A stretch of 64,000 nucleotides of DNA from Gigaspora margarita (GCA_009809945.1 WTPW01000662.1:90113-154112), one strand, 5' to 3'; shown: positions 35,859-47,400, counted from the stretch's first letter. Made by a program: numbers and translations. The notes: generated by a model not told the origin, from the sequence alone.

Positions 35859-37393
35859 TCAGGAGCAATTGGGAACGTTAGTCCCCTTATCCATACTTTC
35901 TAAAAGTGTAAGTCTATTTAAAATTTCTGACAGAATTTGGAAATTTTCTGTTACTACTTGGGTTGTAGGTTTGTTTTCAGAGTTTTTCAGTTCAAATTTG
36001 CATCTTGGTTGAATGGGTATGTGGTTCCTTTGTTCCATTTGATTTTTCTTATGTGTTCTATTTATATCTTTGAACCTTCTGTTGTGTAATATATGCCCGT
36101 AAGTACTTTCCTAAAAAGGTTTGTCGATTCTTTTCCTTTATTTTGTGGCTGTATATAATTTATTCTTGTATAACATAAATCTTTCTTATTTGTATCTGTG
36201 TGATCTATCTGTTTCCATTCTAGGTTTGTATTGTAGTAGAACACTCCTGAGGCCTGTGCAGCTTTATAACTTGTTTCTGAACTGAAGTATACATGGGCTA
36301 CTCCTCTTTGTTTACCGTGCCGGTTACTTAAAATATGCACTGCCTTCACTTCTGCTTTTTTTAATTGTCGCAATAGTAATGTGTCTACTGCATATTTGGG
36401 CAAATTCTTGACAACAAATTTGTATTTATTCTTTGACTCTAATTTCTCCAAATCGAATCTTCCTGGAGTTGTTCTATATGTTTTGCCTTCATCTAAATAT
36501 ACCGACCAACTGTTTTTCAAGGCCTCTTCTTTTCACTTACTATCTGTTTCTACCTTGATATATGTCGCTTTAGACTTTCTTCCATGCTGCCATGCTATAA
36601 TTGATGCTGTGCCAAAAAAGCTTAGATATTTTTTAATCACTTTAGCATCTAATTTTTCTGGAAGGTCCCAAATTGTGAGATAATATTGTGTTTTTCTTCC
36701 TTTTTCTTGTTCCAAGAGGTTTTTTTTCAGTGCCCAAATTGAGTTGTATATATTTTCATATTTTTTTGTCTTTTTCTGTCCTTTATGTCTGATGCCTTAA
36801 TGGTACTCTGGCTCAGTACTGACTGTTGGGACTTCTCTTCCAATCCATAATCCCAGGTTCTGCATTCTGATTCCAGAAGGAGAATTTGGCTTTTCTCTAA
36901 TTTATTAATGCTCGTTACTGTTGACTTATTGTAATCTTCTTCTTGTTCTTCTAAAGTTCTTTTTCCCCTTTGCTAGTTAGTACTTTCTGGGATTGGCAGG
37001 GTGTTTTTTCTGGATCAGTAATTGTTCTATTTGGTGCAGTGGAGTTTTGTGTTTTTTCCTTGCACAGGTTTTCATGATTTATTAACTCACTCTCTGCTTG
37101 TATTATTGCTTCCTTACGCATTACTTTTTGATTTACCCAGTCATATAGTTCAATTGCATTTCTTATTGTTGCAATTAGTTGTGGCTGTGCATGCCCCAGG
37201 AACTTTGCAATGTCTGTGTCTTTTTGGAGCAAGAGCACTTTATGTTCCACCCAAAAGGCCTCTCTTTCTCTTCTGATTTATTAAACAAACTCTTAAAAAT
37301 TTCTACTGCCAACATTTGTTGTATGGCTTGTCTAATTTGGCTTGGTTGTTGATATAATTTCTATGCTTGTTTGTTTATCGGAGCTTTTCTCAT
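35859..37393 (-). pseudogene. LINE ORF1 (RRM-like RNA-binding protein), broken
   Basis: The proposed start is the ATG at 37393 (MRKAPINKQA), followed by an early stop. The frame can be followed, through at least two frameshifts, over AIQQMLAVEIFKSLFNK, VEHKVLLLQKDTDIAKFL and KTQYYLTIWDLPEKLDAKVI. A TGA near 36530 interrupts it before KNSWSVYLDEG. Two RRM-like segments are visible: YYLTIWDLP...KSKATYIKVE and KFVVKNLP...GKQRGVAHVYF; the latter looks like an RNP-1 motif. RRM-type ORF1 proteins bind the element RNA. The end is a TGA at 35861-35859, overlapping the start of ORF2 by a few bases. Confidence 0.75.
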
Positions 37394-37425
37394 GTTTGTT
37401 TTGCTGATGTATTATTATTATATAT

Positions 37426-38140
37426 TATATTTTAAATTAAATATATTTTATTATATATTATTTCTTAAACTGTATTCTAGGCAAATTTATCTTGAATTTT
37501 TAGACATATTTACAATTTTTTAAATAAAATAAAAGTTTATTAAGAATACAGAATATACTTTATTTATAGAATATTTTCTTTAAAATATATTTTATAAACT
37601 TTATTATAAAAATTTTTTAAAATTATTAATAAACTTTAAAGTAATAAAAGTTTGAAGTTTTTAATTTAAGATTTTTATTATAAAGCTTTTTTCTTTAGAT
37701 TTTCTTAAATTTTATATGTTCCTGTCTATAAAAAAAATTTTACTTCTAATTAAAGTTCTGATTTTTATAAGTAAATCACGAAAGTTGCAATAATTAAAGT
37801 TGTAATTCTTTTTATAAACTACAATATTGTATTAAAACAGGAAGCTAGAGCTAATATTTATAGAGTTTGCCAAGAATAAGTAAATAAATTTTTTGGCTAA
37901 TAAATTTTTTAAAATTTGTCTATTTTTAGCTTATAAGCAACTTAAACTTTTTTCTTATAATATAAAATTAAATTCTACTATAATATAATCCTTATTTTCA
38001 AATATTATCAAAAAAAATTTTAATTAATATTTTAAGTTTTAAAAAATATAGATCATAAGCATATTTATAGCAATTTTTTAGGCAAATTTGCCTGAAATTG
38101 CTTACAGTTTAAGGGATAATATTATACATTCTTTACAATA
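37426..38140. other. AT-rich region, no gene
   Basis: A very AT-rich stretch with no coding sequence. The word GGCAAATTT/AAATTTGCC occurs near 37480 and 38080-38090 in opposite orientation, which may mark an old inverted repeat of about 600 bp. Confidence 0.5.
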
Positions 38141-38144
38141 AAAA

Positions 38145-38520
38145 AAAATAACCCAAAAAAAACTGAAACTAAAAAACTAAAATGAAAAAATAGTAATATT
38201 TTAAACTACTTTTGCACTTAGTTACATAATACTAGCTCTAAATACTTATTTTTTCTCACTCTGCAGTTAGCTATTATTTCTTTTTTTTGTTTTAACTATC
38301 ATATTCACTTATATTCACTACTTTCTAAAAGTAGTAGAGAAGTAAAAAAACAACAACAAAAAATGAAAATAAAAAAATAGTAATATTTTAAACTACTTCC
38401 ATACTTCGTTACATAATACTAGCTCTATACACTTATTTTCTTACCCAATAGCTAGCTATTATTTCTCTTTGCACATATTCACTACTTCCTAAAAATAGTA
38501 GAGAAGTAAAAAAAAAACTA
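38145..38520. repeat. Tandem duplication of a 190-bp unit
   Basis: AAAATAGTAATATTTTAAACT and ACATAATACTAGCTCTA, then GCTAGCTATTATTTCT-like and AGTAGTAGAGAAGTAAAAAAA, occur twice (38170-38350 and 38370-38520). The inverse occurs at 49190-49250 and 53410-53640. Confidence 0.7.
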
Positions 38521-38524
38521 TTTC

Positions 38525-39500
38525 TCAGAAGTGTAGGAGTTTTTGCAAATTGTCAGGGAATCTAGTATGTTCTTGTAAAGTGGCAGAAAAGTTACAGATG
38601 GTATTCTCGTAAAGTGCCAGAAAAGTCAGGTTGTTTCTTGCAAAGTTTTGAAGAAAGTCAGAAATAAATAAAATAAAATAAAAGTAAAAAAATAAGTAAA
38701 AAAAAAAAATTACTAAAAACAAAATATGTAAACAAACTTAATAAAAAAAATAAATGAAGCCCCAAATTTCTATTTCTTTAAAGTAAGAGTTCAAATTCAG
38801 AAATTGTCAAAACCTAGTTGTGTTTTTTAAGGTGCTAAATTAATCTGTAAAAACTTGCGAATAATTGTATCTAACTAAATTATTTCTCTAAAGAAGCATG
38901 TTCTTGCAAAGTACTAGAATAAAATAAATTAATAAAAAATTTTTGAAAAAAACAAAAAAATAGAAACAAAAAGTATCAAATGAGAAAATAAATAAGCAAA
39001 AACTTGCAAAAACTTGTGCCTACCTAAATCATTTCTCTAAAGAAGCATTCTTGAAGATTTAGAAGGTTGTTGCAAATTGTTAGAAGTTTAATTTGGCTAT
39101 GAAATCATATTGGTGTACTTGCATAGTGCTAAAAAAGTTGTTGGTTTTCTTGCGAAGGCCTGGTGTTCTTGTAAAGTGCAAATAAAATGAAAAAATTAAA
39201 AAAATAAATAAAAAAAAGAACAAAATGAAAACAAAAAACAAAAAAAAAACAAAAAAAACAAAAAAAACAAAACAAAAGTAAAAAAAACAAAACAAAATAA
39301 AAAAACCAATTTAGAAGATCTAATTTATAAACAAAAGATCTAATCTGATCATTAATACAAAATTTTAGATTAATTTCGATATATCATACAAAATTTTAAA
39401 ACATTTTGTAAATATAGTTCAATGTGCACTTGGTATGACCCAGGTTACAGATCTACTAATCTAGTCTGGTTTCACGGTTCTAAAATATTTTGAAATATTT
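38525..39500. repeat. Inverted relative of the long TIR-element interior
   Basis: It carries the GTGCCAGAAAAGT/TTGCAAAGT block, AGAAGATCTAA and TTTTAGAACC...GGTTACAGATCTACTAAT in the inverse order of 24880-25500 and 48020-49150. There is also an A-rich stretch with AACAAAAAAAACAAAAAAAA runs at 39185-39305. No gene; the hydrophobic minus-strand frames here are simple-sequence translations. Confidence 0.55.
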
Positions 39501-40600
39501 TAAAACATTTCAAAACTACTACTGAATTTAAAAAATAAAAATATTGCGCTATAATGAATATGATAACTATTGAATAGCAGATATATAATAATTTATATTT
39601 TATTACAATATTTATCGATTATAGATATATATCGATTTATAACAAGTTAATCAATATATAATATTTAATTTTAATTAATATAAAATGATTATGCATTATA
39701 TATCAATATATAGCTATTTAAAACATTTCATAATGCATATAAATGTTTAAGTCCTTTTTTGAATTCTACAAGTCAAAAAAGTCCTTAAATATTAAGATTG
39801 ACTGAATCATTAGCAGAAAATTATATTAATTTAAAAAAAATTTATAGGCTATAATGAATGTTTATAATGAATATAGCAATTTTTATTATAGGTGCCCAAC
39901 ATAGATGTTTTATTATCTACAAAAAGTATGGATAATAAGCTTTTATAATATTTTTTTGCTAGAAAAAATTTCAAATTGCTTCAAATCCTCTATATAAAGT
40001 TATCTGAAGTCGAATACTTATAGTGAGTACTGTATCTATTATTTTTATTAGTGAACAGTAATTTGTTTATTTGAACTTTGAAAATCAGAATGGGTACCAT
40101 AATTTTTTATTGTTCTCTTTTTTATAAAATTCCTAATTTTGAAAGCTAATTGTAAAATCTAAATATCTCTGTCAATATTTAACTATTGTTAATAAAATTT
40201 TAACTAGGAATAGCTAAATATCATATCTATCAACTTCTTTGTAATAATTTGGAGATTTTATTTAAGAAAGTATATCTGAAAGCAGTCAAATTAACTGAAA
40301 AACTTGCAAAAACATAGATAGTCAAATCTACAAAAATATTGATATCTTCATGAATTTCAATATTTTTTACAAAAATTAAGATTCTATTAGTTGAAAATAT
40401 GCACTACAGGTTTTATTAGTAAAAGTTTTTAGGTTAACATAATAGAATTTTTTGCAAATTATTACTGAATAGTAGAGTTTTTTTTTGAAAAAACTATTAG
40501 AAAATTTTTTAAAGTGACATATAATGATTATAATTAGAATAATTGTTTATTATTGATTAATTTTATCTATTATAATCAGCAGGGATTATTATTAATTAGT
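39500..40600. other. AT-rich region with a diverged copy of the 43-46 kb repeat
   Basis: At 40255-40510 the order AAACTTGCAAAAA, AAATATTGATATCTTCATGA, GATTCTATTAGTTGA, TTTGCAAATTATTACTGAAT and AGTAG matches units of the array at 43190-45955. A short snap-back repeat is near 39735-39830. No coding sequence is seen. Confidence 0.5.
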
Positions 40601-40607
40601 AACTATT

Positions 40608-40870
40608 AGGGTTCCTAAAGTCGAATCAAATCAAATATTAGGCATATTTAAATTTGATCGAATCGAATAAGCTCTTTATTTGAATTTGATTTGATCAAAT
40701 CAAATCAAATCAAATCAAATTTATTTGCAATTTTTATTAAATATTTTTGAATTGAATCAAATATTTTGTCAATTTGAATTTGATTTGATTTGAAATTTCT
40801 GTATTTGAATTTGATTTGAGATTGAATATTTGATCAAATCAAATTGAATTAAATCGAATTGTGGAATCCT
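40608..40870. mobile_element. MITE with internal (AATCA)n microsatellite
   Basis: The left end AGGGTTCCTAAAGTCGAATC and the right end, inverted, AGGATTCCACAATTCGATTT pair. The flanks are AGTAACTATT (40598-40607) and AGTAACCATA (40871-40880), eight of ten identical. The interior is made of (AAATC)n on one side and its inverse (GATTT)n on the other. Confidence 0.75.
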
Positions 40871-41697
40871 AGTAACCATATTGATCATAATTAATTATAA
40901 AATATATTAAATATAATCAATAAAATAAAAAATTGATTAATATTAATAGTACAAAAAATTTGCAAATTTTAATTAAAATTTAAAGATAATTTTCTTGATA
41001 AATAGTAATTAAAATTGGCTAAAAAATTTTTTTATTTTTGCTTGGATCATTTATTAAAATAATATAAAAATACACAATAAGATTAGTGCTATGCTATAGC
41101 TCTGGGTGACAATACACTTCTATTTTTATACAAAGTAGCTGATGTATATACACAAAGCATTGTATAGTAGTTATATAGTGAACAAAAAGAGAATTGAGCA
41201 TGTGTATACATGCTAAAGTAATCTATACAAGAATATATGCATTATTATAACACAACAATCTTTATACTTGCTACAAATTTTTTCATTTTTTTTAGCAAGA
41301 ATGGGCCCATACTATAGTGCAGCATATTCTACTTGCTTCATATTCTTAACTATTTTTTTAAATTCTAAATTGTCAGTATATAGCAGACTTTGTTGAGAAT
41401 TGGTATATTACATTCATAGTTAATGAATTACATTATGCCCCAATTTTGTAAGACCTCTCCCATTCAACTATACTTACCTAATGCTATTACTTTTAAAAAA
41501 ACCAGATTGACAATTAGCCACTACTTCTCTATCTTAGTTAACCTGACAACAAATATTTTACCTTTGTATTATCTAAGCAAATTGGTGTAGTAGAACCTTC
41601 TAATTTCCTTCTAAATCTTACATATTTCTAGATTAGGCCTTCAGAGATATTCTACTATGGTTTAACTCATGTACTAGCAGCCTAGTTACCTGAGCCA

Positions 41698-41952
41698 TAT
41701 ATGGGGGTGGGTCAATAGAAAAGGGACAAATTTTTTCTAAGTAAAGGTTTTCTTGACTTTAAGCTTAAATATCTTAACTATCTTAATAAATTTAAAAATT
41801 TTTTTTTTATATCAATTCTATATAATTTCAAGATTAAAATAAAAAAATTTTTGGCAAATTTGATTAAATAGTTGTCAAGATATTTTAATTTAAAAATAAA
41901 AAACTTTTACTAAAAATGATTTGTTCCCTTTCTATTGACCCACCCCCATATA
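41698..41952. mobile_element. Fold-back MITE with ATATGGGGGTGGGTC ends
   Basis: Left TATATGGGGGTGGGTCAATA and right, inverted, the same 20 bases; pairing continues through AAAGGGACAAA and AGTAAAAGTTTT. The arms of about 115 bp nearly meet. TA at each end fits a TA target. Confidence 0.85.
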
Positions 41953-42899
41953 TTTCCTGCTCTTGTAAGGTTCACATATACTTTAGTACCTACAATTCAC
42001 TTTTATTTATTCACAGATTCTTTATGGTTTCTCTCTTGTTTCAACCTAAGACTCAGAAGGTTTGATCCCAGCTCTAGCTTTAGATGCTTAGGCTCACCTC
42101 ACCTTGGTATATAATTCTACATTATATATTATTTTTCTCTAACCCTAGTATACCGATTCTCTGGTTTCAAATCCTCTTAGCTGTTCTTTGCTAGCATTCC
42201 CTATTTCTAGACAACTTCTAATTCCAAAGACCTAGAGTTTATATCTAACTCCTTTTGGTATCCACCGAAGAGTAGAGCCCCCAATGAGTTCATTATAACC
42301 CTGTTGGTTGTGCAAAATTAATCTGCTAAGACTCTATTTCCAGGTTCTTATTTCTCAGAGTTGGCAATCAGGCTGGTATATTCCTTATTGGGTCTTTTGT
42401 CACTTAGTTCTCTGATCTCTATACCCATTTTCAAATTTGGAAAACATCTAAAGCAAAGACAACTCATATTTAATAATTTTTCAATTAACTTTAGGGTTAT
42501 GGTCATCCTATATTAGGGTTAGATTAGGTTTTAGATAAATATATAAAGCAAAATTGCCTTCCCAATATTTTTGATTAACATATTGAGGTATGTTTAGACT
42601 GCTATTTTTTGTATTTTTCAAGATTTTTGCTTCTCTTTCATTTTTGCTTCGCCAAAGATCATCAAAATTCTATAATTTAATTAGCAGTTGATCATATGAT
42701 TTGTCTTTGCTTTAGATGCCCCAAATTTGGGCTTCATGTACTACTATTAAAAGTTTCTGCTACTCCTTATTTGGGACTTGCCAAGTGGGTTTCCATTTTT
42801 TTGGTTTCTTGGATTTGTGCACCTGAAAGCTCTCATTCAAGATAGTAGACCAAGATTATATGTAGTGTACCCAACTGATTGACAAGAAACAGTTACTGG

Positions 42900-43003
42900 A
42901 ACACAGGTCTATTTTTTTAAACTGTCACTAGTGGGATTTGTACTCTAGACCTGTTGCTTGGGGTAATAACTTACCAATTTCTCTAGATTACTACACCCCC
43001 ATA
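42900..43003 (-). mobile_element. Possible SINE head, tRNA-like
   Basis: On the minus strand the sequence starts GGGGGTGTAGTAATCTAGAG, continues AAATTGGTAAGTTATTACCC (A-box-like GGTAAG) and has GTCTAGAGTACAAATCC (B-box-like). The layout is tRNA-like but the A box is poor. The body would run left into 42700-42900. No clear A tail or target duplication was found. Confidence 0.35.
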
Positions 43004-43189
43004 TTCTCAACTTATTTTTTACTTTTTTCTTATTTGTATTTATTTTTTTATATTTTTTAGCAAGCATGTGCCTATACTATAGTATAGCGCATTTTATTTG
43101 CTATTTATACAGGACCCCAGGCATCTCTTATATAAGTCATAACTGATCTGCATGAACTTAGACATTTTTGCTACCTCTAAAATAAAGTA

Positions 43190-45955
43190 AATTTGCTAAA
43201 AGTTAAATTATTACATATAAATTTTATAGCAATTTGCTAAAAACTAAATTATAATCTAGCAACAGGTAAATAAATTTTTATTTGAATTTGTAGAATTAAA
43301 ATAAAAAAATTTTTATCAAATTTGGTCAAGAACTTGTAGAGATATCTTTGATGAAAGTTTCTGTAAACAATTTCAATATAGCTTCTTTGTAACATGTTTT
43401 TTTGCTTTTTCAAAATAACCTACTATTTAGTAATTATTTACAAGAAATTTTACTATGCTAACTAAAAAACTTTTATAACAAGACTTGTAGTGCATATCAT
43501 AGACTAATAGAATCTCAAATTTCATAAAATAATATTGAAACCTTGTGAAGATATTAATGTTTTTGTAAATTTGAATGCATACATTTTTGCAAGTTTTCTC
43601 CTATATTCAAATACTTCTAAAAGAACTTTCTCAAAATAAACTCCAAAACACAATTAAGTAAATTAATATAATAGGTATTCGAGAGTCTTAAATTAAAATT
43701 TTATCAAAAACGTATTAATATTGACGAAGTTATGATAATTTTTCAATTTGCTTCCAGATTTAGATTTTCTAAAATTTTCAATTTTGATAAAAACAGAAAA
43801 ATCACTATCACACAGACTAGATTTTCACAAGTTCAAATGAAACAAGTTACTGCGCACTAGTAAAATCAATGAAGTATAGGAAAAATTTTTGTTTCTAAAA
43901 TTTCAAGTTATTTGGCTAAATATTCATTCTATAATAGCTATTTTTTATTTGGTACAGCTTTTTTATAATATATATTTTGAAAATAGAAGAATCTTTTATC
44001 AAAGATAACTCTATGAGTTCTTGACCAAATTTGATGAAAATTTTTTTATTTAAAAACTTTTGATACCTATTATATCAACTTACTTAGTCACGTTTTGGAG
44101 GTTTCATTTTGAGAAAGTGCTTTTGGAAGCATTTAAATATTTAGAAAACTTGTAAAAAATATATGCGTCCAAATTTACAAAAATGTTATTATCTTCACGA
44201 GTTTTTAATATTTTTTCATGAAAATTGAGATTCTATTAATTAATCATATGCTCTAAAAGTTTACATAGTGCGCAGTAACTTGTTTCATTTGAACTTGTGA
44301 AAATCTAGCCTGTGATATGATTTTTCTGTTTTTATCAAAATTGAAAATTTTAGAAAATTCTGAATCTGGAAGCAAATTGAAAAATCATTATAACTTCGTC
44401 GATATTAATCTGTTTTTGATGAAATTTTAATTTAAGACTCTCGAATACCTATTATATTAACTTACTTAATTGTGTTTTGGGAGTTTATTTTGAGAAAGTG
44501 CTTTTAGAAGCATTTGAATATAGGAGAAAACTTGCAAAAATGTATGCATCCAAATTTACAAAAACTTTAATATCTTCATGAGTTTTCAATATTATTTCAT
44601 GAAATTCGAGATCTTATTAGTCTATGATATGCTCTACAAGTCTTGTTATAAATTTTTTTAGTTAGCATAGTAAAATTTCTTGTAAATCATTGCTGAATAG
44701 TAGGTTATTTTGAAAAAGCAAAAAAACATATTACAAAGAAGCTATGTTGAAATTGTTTACAGAAAATTTCATCAAAGATATCTCCACTAGTTCTTGACCA
44801 AATTTGATGAAAATTTTTTATTTTAATTCTACAAATATATAGAATTTAAATAAAAAAATTTTTATCGAATTTGGTCAAGAACTCGTAGATAAATCTTTGA
44901 TGAAAGATTTTTTCTATTTCCAAAAACGTATATTACGTACCAAAATTGTTTGCAAAAATGCATGCATCTAAACTTACAAAAACATTAATACTTTACGAGT
45001 TTTCAACATTTCTTCATGAAAATTGAGATTCTATTAATCAATTATATGCTCTAAAAGTTTACTTAGTGCGCAGTAAGTATAAGATATTGGTCATACGATG
45101 AAAAATAACAGGACATTTTTTTCATCAGAGTTAATGTCACACCATGTGCTGCGTAGCAGCACATGGGTGACATTAACTCTGATGAAAAAAATTTTCTGTT
45201 ATTTCGTATGACCAATATTGATGTTATTGTTTATATTATATTAGCATGTAAAATTTTTTGGTCGTGACATTTTGCATAAATGATGATGTCATTTTATACA
45301 GAAATATCAAAGCAAAAAAATTTACATGATCATATCACATGAACAATAACTTGTTTTATTTGAACTTGTGAAAATCTAGCCTGTGCTTTTTCTGTTTTCA
45401 TCAAAATTAAAAATTTTAAAAAATTCTGAATCTGGAAGCAAATTGAAAAATCATCATAACTTCGTCAATATTAATCCATTTTTGATGAAATTTTAATTTA
45501 AGACTCTCAAATATCTATTATATTAACTTACTTAATTGTGTTTTGGACGTTTCATTTTGAGAAATTACATTAGAAGCATTTGAATATAGAAGAAAACTTG
45601 TGAAAATGTATGTGTTCAAATTTACAAAAACATTAATATCTTTACGAGTTTTTAATATTATTTTATAAAATTTGAGATTCTATTAGTTTATATTATGCGC
45701 TACAAGTCTTGTTATAAATTTTTTTTAGTTAGCATAGTAAAATTTCTTGTAAATTATCACCGAATAGTGGGTTATTTTGAAAAAAACAAAAAAACATATT
45801 ACATTGAAATTGTTTACAAGAACTTTCATCAAAGATATCTCTATAAGTTCTTGACCAAATTTGATAAAAAATTTTTTATTTTAATTCTACGAATCCATAA
45901 AATTCAAATAAAAATTTTTTATTAAATTTGATCAAGAACTCATAGAGATAATATT
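43190..45955. repeat. Inverted and tandem array of a 600-bp repeat
   Basis: Unit A (about 43270-43862) is inverted relative to unit B (44255-44830) and unit C (45060-45900, interrupted by an insertion); a partial unit lies at 43990-44260. Shared blocks: GTGCGCAGTAACTTGTTTCA, CTTGTGAAAATCTAGCCTGT, GGAAGCAAATTGAAAAATCA, GACTCTCGAATACCTATTAT, TTTTGAGAAAGTGCTTT and TTCTTGACCAAATTTGATGA. Another diverged copy is at 40255-40510. Non-coding in all frames. Confidence 0.8.
45077..45349. mobile_element. Double-hairpin insertion in repeat unit C
   Basis: Compared with unit B, unit C is split between CGCAGTAA and CTTGTTT by 273 bp, with TAA at each junction. The insert holds two adjacent hairpins. The first, at 45084-45218, has about 66-bp arms meeting at ATGTGCTGC-GTA-GCAGCACAT. 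The second, at about 45224-45349, has arms GTTATTGTTTATATTATATT and its imperfect inverse. No coding capacity. Confidence 0.75.
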
Positions 45956-46137
45956 AACTACAATTATTATACGAATTACTAATAATTCGCAATTGCATTA
46001 TATAATTATTTGTTTATTAACATACAATCACGATCAATGATCATAATACATATGCAGGGTAACTACCAAGTTGCTATTAATACTAAAACCTGATTATATG
46101 CTACAACTACTTTTATTTATTTTCAATTATAATTAAT
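45956..46137. other. Short AT-rich spacer
   Basis: Nothing recognised; it includes GATCAATGATC-type words. Confidence 0.5.
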
Positions 46138-46440
46138 TGAAAAGCCTGTCAACGAAGTGGCAGGGCAATTATTATTGCAAGAGCAGATGACTTTATGACC
46201 AGTCATGTCAGGTTTTTTTATATATCCTTTTATAGTTATTCTTTGATTATTTTTGTAATATTTTGTAACTTGTACATACAGGTAATTTTGGATTTGCATA
46301 TGATTTTGAAATTTATATTGTTATGATTATTGTTAGATTGGTAATAGGGCTAAGGAACAATGGCTATAGCCAAGTATGAACTAGTGATGCTGGAGGAGTA
46401 TTAAATATCAATAATTTTAGTGAAGAAGGTTAGGGCCATG
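46138..46440 (+). repeat. 300-bp repeat, copy 1 of 3
   Basis: From GAAAAGCCTGTCAACGAAGT through GCAGATGACTTTATGACCAG, TTTTGGATTTGCATATGATT and AACAATGGCTATAGCCAAGT to AGTGAAGAAGGTTA. The other copies are at 50930-51240 and 51670-51965. It contains the recurrent start of an open frame, MAIAKYELV, which is closed soon in this copy. Confidence 0.8.
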
Positions 46441-46909
46441 TCATTAATCACCTGATTATTTTTTATCAGAGGCCTACCCCCCTCCCTCTTCTTTAATAAG
46501 GTTCTTATATGTAATTTTAACTTTTTTTACCCCCTCCTCTCCTAAAAAATTACCTGATTTTTGTCACTCCTCTTATCTTTCTCTTTGCTATCACTTGCCT
46601 TGCAAAGGCTGGCTTTATTGTTTCCACTATATACATTTCAATTTGTTTAAAAAAAAAATTCATAAAGAAAATTTAATACGTTAAAAAACTATATAGAGCA
46701 ATAGTATTTTCATACATAACATTGAGTATATCTATGAATTGCATGATGCATGCTGGGAGTTGGACAAAACTGATCTTGAAAAAGAAGGCTATCTCTATCG
46801 TTTTCACCTAAACCTTTTTGCTAAAAGCATTACCTTAATTTTAATAACTATGGTTAAGATATGATATTAAATAGTTTATAAGTAAGCTTCGAACTATAGT
46901 GGTGGTATA

Positions 46910-47095
46910 CAAATCATTTCATTTTTGGTTTCGTAGCTACTATAGCTCAAAGACTTCTTTTGGCTTCATAATAGCAGTGGCAGTTTCAAGGGTCCTTTGC
47001 TTTTGGTTTGTGCTATAGTGTGATAGTTCAAAAGTCCTTTGTTTGGGTTTCAAAGTTGCAATAGCAGTTCAAGAATCTTTTGTTTGCAGCTCTGT
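46910..47095 (+). repeat. Diverged 48-bp minisatellite block
   Basis: GGCTTCATAATAGCAGTGGC-, TTGCTTTTGGTTTGTGC- and GTTCAAGAATCTTTTGTTTG-type words recur. They resemble the better preserved 48-bp units at 51300-51530 and 52005-52355. Confidence 0.45.
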
Positions 47096-47400
47096 GATTA
47101 GAGTGCATACAAAAAGACACAAAGAAGGTATCTGATTATTATCAAATATTTGCAGATATAGGGCATTCTGATTGAATATATAACATTGGATATTGTTATG
47201 AAATAAAGGAGTTGAAAAAGATATAAAGAAGTCTTTCGAATATTGCCAAAAATTTGTGGATATGGGACACATAGATAGAATATTTAATGATGGGTCTTGT
47301 AATGAAAAATCTGTAGATGAGAGAAGTTGGATATTGTTACAAAAACTATATGTTTTTCTTCGTCCAAATAAAGTCATCTGATTGAGCTATATACAGTGTT
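47096..47400 (+). pseudogene. Relic of Sel1-repeat gene
   Basis: With frame changes, Sel1-like phrases can be read: GYCYEIKGVEKDIKKSFEYC and QKFVDMGHIDR. Two or three repeats remain and stop codons interrupt them. It ends with AATAAAGTCATCTGATTGAGC, which also ends the relic at 49740-50920. It likely descends from the same family as the genes at 1 and 17506, or from another Sel1 gene. Confidence 0.5.

Larger units (their letters stand above)
29080..35868 (-). pseudogene. LINE ORF2: endonuclease, reverse transcriptase, RNase H, broken
   Basis: Order on the minus strand: APE-type endonuclease (35700-34950: MGLHNINGLKTNKGR, GLVETNLSE, VVYMAP, GNFNLD, SRIDTIWID, GSDHQAILV), linker, reverse transcriptase (34100-31570: RPILLIETFRKLV, FQDMKKAFDSV, GIDQGEVISPLV, AYADDTAYLA) and RNase H (30560-30080: FTDGS, STRAELGAI, HTDSLAAI, HSGIAKNEEADKLA, so all four acidic residues remain). 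A CxxC...C cluster (ICATC...ARC) is near 29750-29700. Defects: frameshifts near 35330, 34090 and 30360; TAG at 33661, TGA at 33442, TAG at 32007, TAG at 29224; and two MITE insertions. The endonuclease motif reads GNFN where GDFN is usual. The frame ends near 29080. Confidence 0.82.
28878..37410 (-). mobile_element. Full-length decayed LINE (APE endonuclease, RT, RNase H)
   Basis: The retrotransposon lies on the minus strand between direct repeats ATTATTATTATATAT at 28863-28877 and 37411-37425. Its 3' end (plus side 28881) is an A-rich tail. It has two open reading frames in the usual order, ORF1 then ORF2 with endonuclease, reverse transcriptase, RNase H and a Cys-rich C-terminus. Both frames are broken by stops and frameshifts. 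Two MITEs (31149-31419 and 32069-32974) are nested in ORF2; without them the element is about 7.35 kb. RNase H inside ORF2 fits I/Tad1-like groups, but I did not place the clade. It would act through target-primed reverse transcription; this copy cannot supply its own proteins. Confidence 0.88.
41040..43190. other. Intergenic region of higher complexity, no gene
   Basis: Apart from the MITE at 41698 and the SINE-like head at 42900, this stretch is less AT-rich but has stops in all frames. The phrase TTTTTAGCAAG...CCTATACTATAGT occurs at about 41290 and 43055, suggesting another dispersed repeat. Confidence 0.4.

Noticed and set aside
29105-37276. Many plus-strand open frames of 60-150 codons across the LINE (for example 29105-29464, 31399-31848, 35276-35686).
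   Set aside because: They are antisense to LINE ORF1 and ORF2, have biased hydrophobic composition and no recognisable motif.
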